This document shows positions 5,928 to 6,276 of a stretch of DNA of 6,276 nucleotides, piece after piece. A program made the translations under genes and the position numbers. The notes beneath the pieces are model-generated. The model did not search any database. It was not told the DNA's origin and worked only from the letters and a program-made list of their open reading frames with translations. The stretch lies in NCBI GenBank assembly GCA_008363265.1, contig RHKR01000151.1, positions 1-6,276 on the forward strand, written 5' to 3'. Source of the DNA: Chlorobiota bacterium (GTDB taxonomy: Bacteria; Bacteroidota; Ignavibacteria; Ignavibacteriales; Ignavibacteriaceae). The number at the start of each line of letters is the position of its first letter. Within the stretch, counting starts at the first letter, position 1.

Positions 5928-6276
5928 ACTTTTGTTTCCGGCTTTCAATGATGTAGTAGATCACAGGTAACAGCATTAGAGTGGCAAGAGTTGAGGTAAC
6001 AAGTCCTCCTATCACCACTGAAGCCAACGGGCGCTGTACTTCTGAACCCGGACCGGTATTGAAGGCCATCGGGATAAAACCGAAACTTGCAACCAATGCG
6101 GTCATAAGAACGGGTCGTAATCTGTCAGCAGTTCCTTCGATCACTGCCTTTCTCAGATCGGGTATTTTTTCGCGCATGTGATTCAGGTGTTCCAGCAGTA
6201 CAATTCCATTCAGTACTGCAACACCGAACAAAGCCACAAATCCGATACTTGCCGAGATCGAGAGGTACAATCCCCG
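5926..6276 (-). CDS. CzcA/CusA family heavy-metal efflux RND transporter (C-terminal part, runs off right edge)
   Basis: The minus strand encodes the last 116 residues of a second RND pump, read in frame from the window edge (RGLYLSISASIGFVALFGVA...) to a TAA at 5928-5926. It covers the last three membrane helices: SISASIGFVALFGVAVLNGI with VLLEHL, then RLRPVLMTALVASFGFIPMA, then a final helix from RPLASVVIGG to LLPVIYYII, with a short basic tail ESRKQK. GVAVLNG in helix 10, where drug pumps have LVAKNA, and the GPGSEVQRPLASVVIGG stretch are hallmarks of the HME (heavy metal efflux) branch, which includes CzcA and CusA. Family length is about 1,040 residues, so roughly 11% is visible. The metal-site and helix 4 residues that would separate CusA-like (Cu/Ag) from CzcA-like (Co/Zn/Cd) pumps are outside the window. 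It is convergent with, and clearly different from, the HAE-1 pump, so it is not a duplicate. Partner adaptor and outer membrane genes, if linked, would lie to the right. Confidence 0.93.
   Translation of the reverse strand, partial: RGLYLSISASIGFVALFGVAVLNGIVLLEHLNHMREKIPDLRKAVIEGTADRLRPVLMTALVASFGFIPMAFNTGPGSEVQRPLASVVIGGLVTSTLATLMLLPVIYYIIESRKQK

Noticed and set aside
5981..6181. A 66-codon plus-strand frame at the right edge.
   Set aside because: It is antisense to the clearly conserved CzcA-like coding sequence, and its product has no recognisable domain.
2759..6276. The two RND sequences as a recent duplication.
   Set aside because: The helix 10 motifs differ by class (LVAKNAILL versus VAVLNGIVLL) and the genes belong to separate RND branches.

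Overview
The window reads as a stretch of chromosome from a Gram-negative bacterium that is dense in efflux genes. The protein sequences and the weak Shine-Dalgarno sites suggest the Bacteroidota/Chlorobiota-Ignavibacteriota side of the tree. That placement is an inference from sequence style, not from a marker gene.

Layout: (1) Positions 1-145, minus strand, hold the first 48 codons of a small multidrug resistance (SMR) protein of the SugE/Gdx type, which runs off the left edge. It uses a TTG start. (2) Positions 146-346 are a divergent intergenic region with about 28% G+C. It contains a 20-bp inverted repeat, a terminator-like hairpin facing the operon, and a 10-bp palindrome. (3) Positions 347-5869, plus strand, hold a complete three-gene operon: a TolC-type outer membrane factor, a membrane fusion (periplasmic adaptor) protein, and an RND inner-membrane pump of the HAE-1 class. 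The genes are 20 and 16 bp apart. (4) Positions 5892-5927 form a strong intrinsic terminator. (5) Positions 5926-6276, minus strand, hold the last 116 codons of a second RND pump, of the CzcA/CusA (HME, heavy metal) class. It is convergent with the operon and runs off the right edge.

The three operon products should form one tripartite pump. The RND trimer uses the proton gradient to capture substrate from the periplasm or outer leaflet, the adaptor bridges the gap, and the TolC-like trimer forms the exit duct. The SMR protein works alone in the inner membrane as a dimer. The CzcA-like pump would need its own adaptor and outer membrane partner, which are outside the window or shared. No substrate can be assigned from sequence for any of the pumps.

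I see no unknown system here. The genes are ordinary, intact members of known families. The parts most worth a second look are the divergent intergenic region, with its possible operator and attenuator, and the non-ATG SMR gene at the left edge, which is easily missed.
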